Shown here in pieces: positions 61,441-64,000 of a stretch of DNA of 64,000 bases. The translations under genes and the position numbers were made by a program. This DNA comes from Straminergon stramineum. Lineage: Eukaryota; Streptophyta; Bryopsida; Hypnales; Calliergonaceae. The DNA is taken from positions 6,512,501-6,576,500 of the forward strand of contig OY987268.1 in assembly GCA_963920665.1 (NCBI GenBank). The letters are read 5' to 3'. Below the pieces are notes generated by a model that worked only from the letters and a program-made list of their open reading frames with translations, did no database searches and had not been told where the DNA came from. Each line of letters begins with the position of its first letter. Positions within the stretch are counted from its first letter, which is position 1.

Positions 61441-62394
61441 GAGATTACTCTTGAGTTTTAAAAAACCACGTAAGTTAAAGGATAGGGTCCATTTAATTCA
61501 AAGGGGGAAAATTTATATAATATGTAGAGCTACTATAGGGTCCATGAAATTCTACATACTCTATTACATATAAAGTAGGCTACATAAAAACATCATATAG
61601 TAGGAATTTTTATTAATAAGCTAGCCTAAACAAATAGGAGTTGTACAAATTTTTCATAATATTGTGAGTATAGATAAGGACAAATAATTTCATGTGGATG
61701 ATAAAATAGACACAATAAAAAAAACCGCAAAAAAATCTATAATGAAGGGTAGTTGACAAAAAATTTGCCATAGTACTAATAGCTTATATATCAAAAAAAT
61801 GAAGTGCAAATGTAAAACGTTGACTACTATACAAATAGCAAAAATTGTCACATCGCACAAATAGGGAGGTCTACCTTAGTGGATTCAATGCCCCGAAAAC
61901 TATACAATATGAGGATAGAGTTTATAGTTCATTTAACTTCAATTTTTGAAGTTGTATGTATTAAATACACTCAATCATATTGAATGGGATATTTACAACT
62001 ACTTCAATGGGGATTCTAAAGTATTCAATGGTAAATTTGTTATTAAAAACAATTATTAGGTCAATGACACTTGAATTGAATTGATTGTTGTTGGTTTCAT
62101 AGTGTATCCCTAGCCTATATATGCATGTAGTGGAGGTCAGAAAAAAATTGTAAAGAAGGTCAGTTTTAGGAAAAATTTAGACACTTAAATATTATATGTA
62201 AGATAGCCCCATTTAAAACATTGAATGAAGGAATTTACAAAAAAAACATAGGGTATTGGAAATACACTCTCATAGCTCTTTATGTAAAAATACAATCATC
62301 TTAAATGCAATAATGAAGGTAAATAGCCCCACATCAAATAACCTCTTAACTCAAGTGTATACTTTAAATTACAAGGAGTGATCTCCCTGGACCT
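61441..62394. other. intergenic, nothing recognised
   Basis: AT-rich, without a gene. It contains the isolated TAAGGTAG-family end at 61868-61879. Confidence 0.4.
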
Positions 62395-62515
62395 AATATA
62401 TGAAATTAGACATGTCAATGCCAATTCCTATTTATTTTTGGGTTGGGAGTTAAGAAAATCAAAAAATTCTAAAAGTATCCAATGCTTCTACAAATTTGCA
62501 AGTAGGTGTTTTACA
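62395..62515 (+). repeat. partial third copy of the 327-bp unit
   Basis: TATGAAATTAGACATGTCAA and TCAAAAAATTCTAAAAGTAT, followed by CCAATGCTTC, closely match 61100-61215. Confidence 0.7.
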
Positions 62516-64000
62516 AGTAGGTGAATAGTATTGTTGTTGATGCTTTTGTTTTTGCTATTTTGGGTACTTTTGAATGATGCTAGTCTTCTTTTATTGGAAT
62601 GTAGGTATTGGAGGACATAGTCCCATTTTAATGGCAGTTGTAGAACTTAGCCTAATTTTGATGACATTCATAGTTGAACTTATGCAAATATGTGGGCCTC
62701 CATTTTGGTTTGTCTAGTGAAATTGGTTTTGGACAAGTTATGGCTATCTCATTTGGCTTAGGATTAGAATGTTACCATTCTTCATTGTTGCCATAACTTG
62801 TACAAAATTCCCATTCTATGCAAAGTTACATTTCTCATTGTGTTTTTAAACACATACGGTGCATTTTATTCTACATTGTTCATTTTGGGAATGTGCACAT
62901 GAGTCCTTGTTTCAAATGTATCTTGTAGTGAATGTGTATGTGATAAACTTCTGTCATTCCATCTTTGCCTTGAATGTATGTTTTGTAAAGGACCATGCAT
63001 GAGGTTATTGTGTATGTTTAAGAAGTACCATATTTATAAACTCTAAACTCTACACCAGACCTTAACATTGTGAGAATCAATAGAGAAAAAAAATTGGAAG
63101 TGAAAAAGAATGTAGTGGAAAAAAAAATTAGTTAAATTAGTATATGATAAATTTATGGAAATTCAATATTATAATTATTGAATGCCCCCTCTTTAATGAG
63201 CCAAATGTGAAAATTACATACTTATAGTGTGCAAAAAAAATGATAGACAAAAAAATCCCCCCCCCTCCATTAATTACCCAATGTTTGCACCTATATCCTT
63301 ATTTTTTTTAAAGATTGCACCCCCCGAGGTTGCGTGCCTTCCATTGGGAACTACAAGGCCTGCCAAATTGAATGAGTTTAAGAATAATAATATCAACCGA
63401 AATTTATATTATTTACATTTGAGTATATTTGTGACACTTTGGACTCTTGCAAGCCAAGATCAAACCTCGTACATGCACCTGACGAGTGTAAAAGGAGATC
63501 ACCCATTTTTGACTAGCCTTCCATTCTCACAACTTAGGTTGCTGAAATTTCAAATCAGCTGTGGTGTAGGTGACAACTCATGTAGAGCAGGAACAATAGA
63601 AGCAATGAAAATGTTTGAGAGGTGAACATTGAAAGCGTATAATGATCTCAACATGTATATTGAAAGCAACAATCACTTACATTGGTTTTCTAACCAACCT
63701 ATGGTTGGAAATATGTTTGTGTACATAATAAGAATGGGGTAAATAGAATCTTCATGAAAAAAATTCATAATAATTTTGTTTTTTACGAAAAAAATGTAAA
63801 AAATTATGAAGTCCTTCTGAAATCTATTTCTCTACATGGGAAAAAATTCCTCAACCTTCCCCATACCGCACATACCACAGATAGGCTGAACTGCTTAAGT
63901 TGTTGGAAATGGGTGATCATCCTGATAAATTGAACTCTTGAAAAGCGCTTCAGAGGAAAACAATATGAAGTGGGTAGTTTCATGGTTTCTCAGGCTTTAG
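62516..64000. other. right-edge intergenic region with one unsupported open frame
   Basis: An open frame at 63227-63625 on the plus strand could encode 132 aa, but it begins in a homopolymer-rich stretch and shows no recognisable domain. It is listed here rather than as a gene. Nothing else is recognised. Confidence 0.35.

Noticed and set aside
63227..63625. 132-codon plus-strand open frame
   Set aside because: Its length is notable for this AT-rich DNA, but the start lies in an A/C homopolymer stretch and no family, splice site or context supports it.
1..64000. CRISPR arrays, bacterial operons, rRNA or organelle genes
   Set aside because: The tandem repeats present lack the repeat-spacer pattern of CRISPR. 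Genes are intron-split, and no rRNA or plastid gene sequence was recognised.

Overview
The window is AT-rich eukaryotic nuclear DNA from a land plant. The evidence is intron-split genes with GT-AG junctions, CACTA-class DNA transposons with classical plant termini, MITE-like inverted-repeat elements, and a gene matching the plant E3 ligase SDIR1. A second gene matches CFAP144/FAM183, a protein of motile cilia. Seed plants without swimming sperm lack that machinery, so the likely source is a bryophyte, lycophyte, fern, or a cycad/Ginkgo-type gymnosperm. The species cannot be named from the sequence alone. No prokaryotic features, rRNA or confident tRNA were seen.

Genes: only two intact genes were recognised, both on the minus strand in the last quarter. 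CFAP144-like (52221 down to 50120) has 3 coding exons and encodes 168 aa. SDIR1-like (58507 down to 55698) has 8 coding exons and encodes 298 aa, with two membrane segments and a complete C3H2C3 RING. In both, every exon joins in frame at a canonical splice junction. Gene relics are a cyclophilin-domain fragment with stop codons (46085-46312) and a decayed protein gene, probably transposase-related, inside a CACTA element (about 23466-24344, minus). A short unidentified coding-like stretch lies at 52809-53175.

Layout: 1-960 holds a degenerate 20-bp satellite and a 180-bp duplication. 1-18 kb is AT-rich intergenic DNA with a long hairpin (3022-3173), a 164-bp CACTA-ended MITE (6697-6860) and members of an inverted-repeat family with TTAACCCCTA ends. 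18.3-33.9 kb is a nested transposon complex. An unclassified repeat occurs twice, at about 18.3-19.55 kb and again from 21.02 kb. The second copy is broken by two CACTA elements, 6150 bp and 5604 bp, each flanked by its own 3-bp target duplication and separated by only 20 bases of host repeat. 34-49 kb is gene-poor, with further inverted-repeat elements (35.1-36.6, 38.9-39.4 and 39.9-40.8 kb) and the cyclophilin relic. 49.6-58.5 kb is the gene-bearing part. 58.9-59.5 kb, upstream of SDIR1, is a three-copy degenerate repeat followed by a GC-richer block. 60-64 kb is again repeat and intergenic DNA.

The two genes show no functional link beyond sharing a strand. Most of the window's structure is layered transposon insertion.
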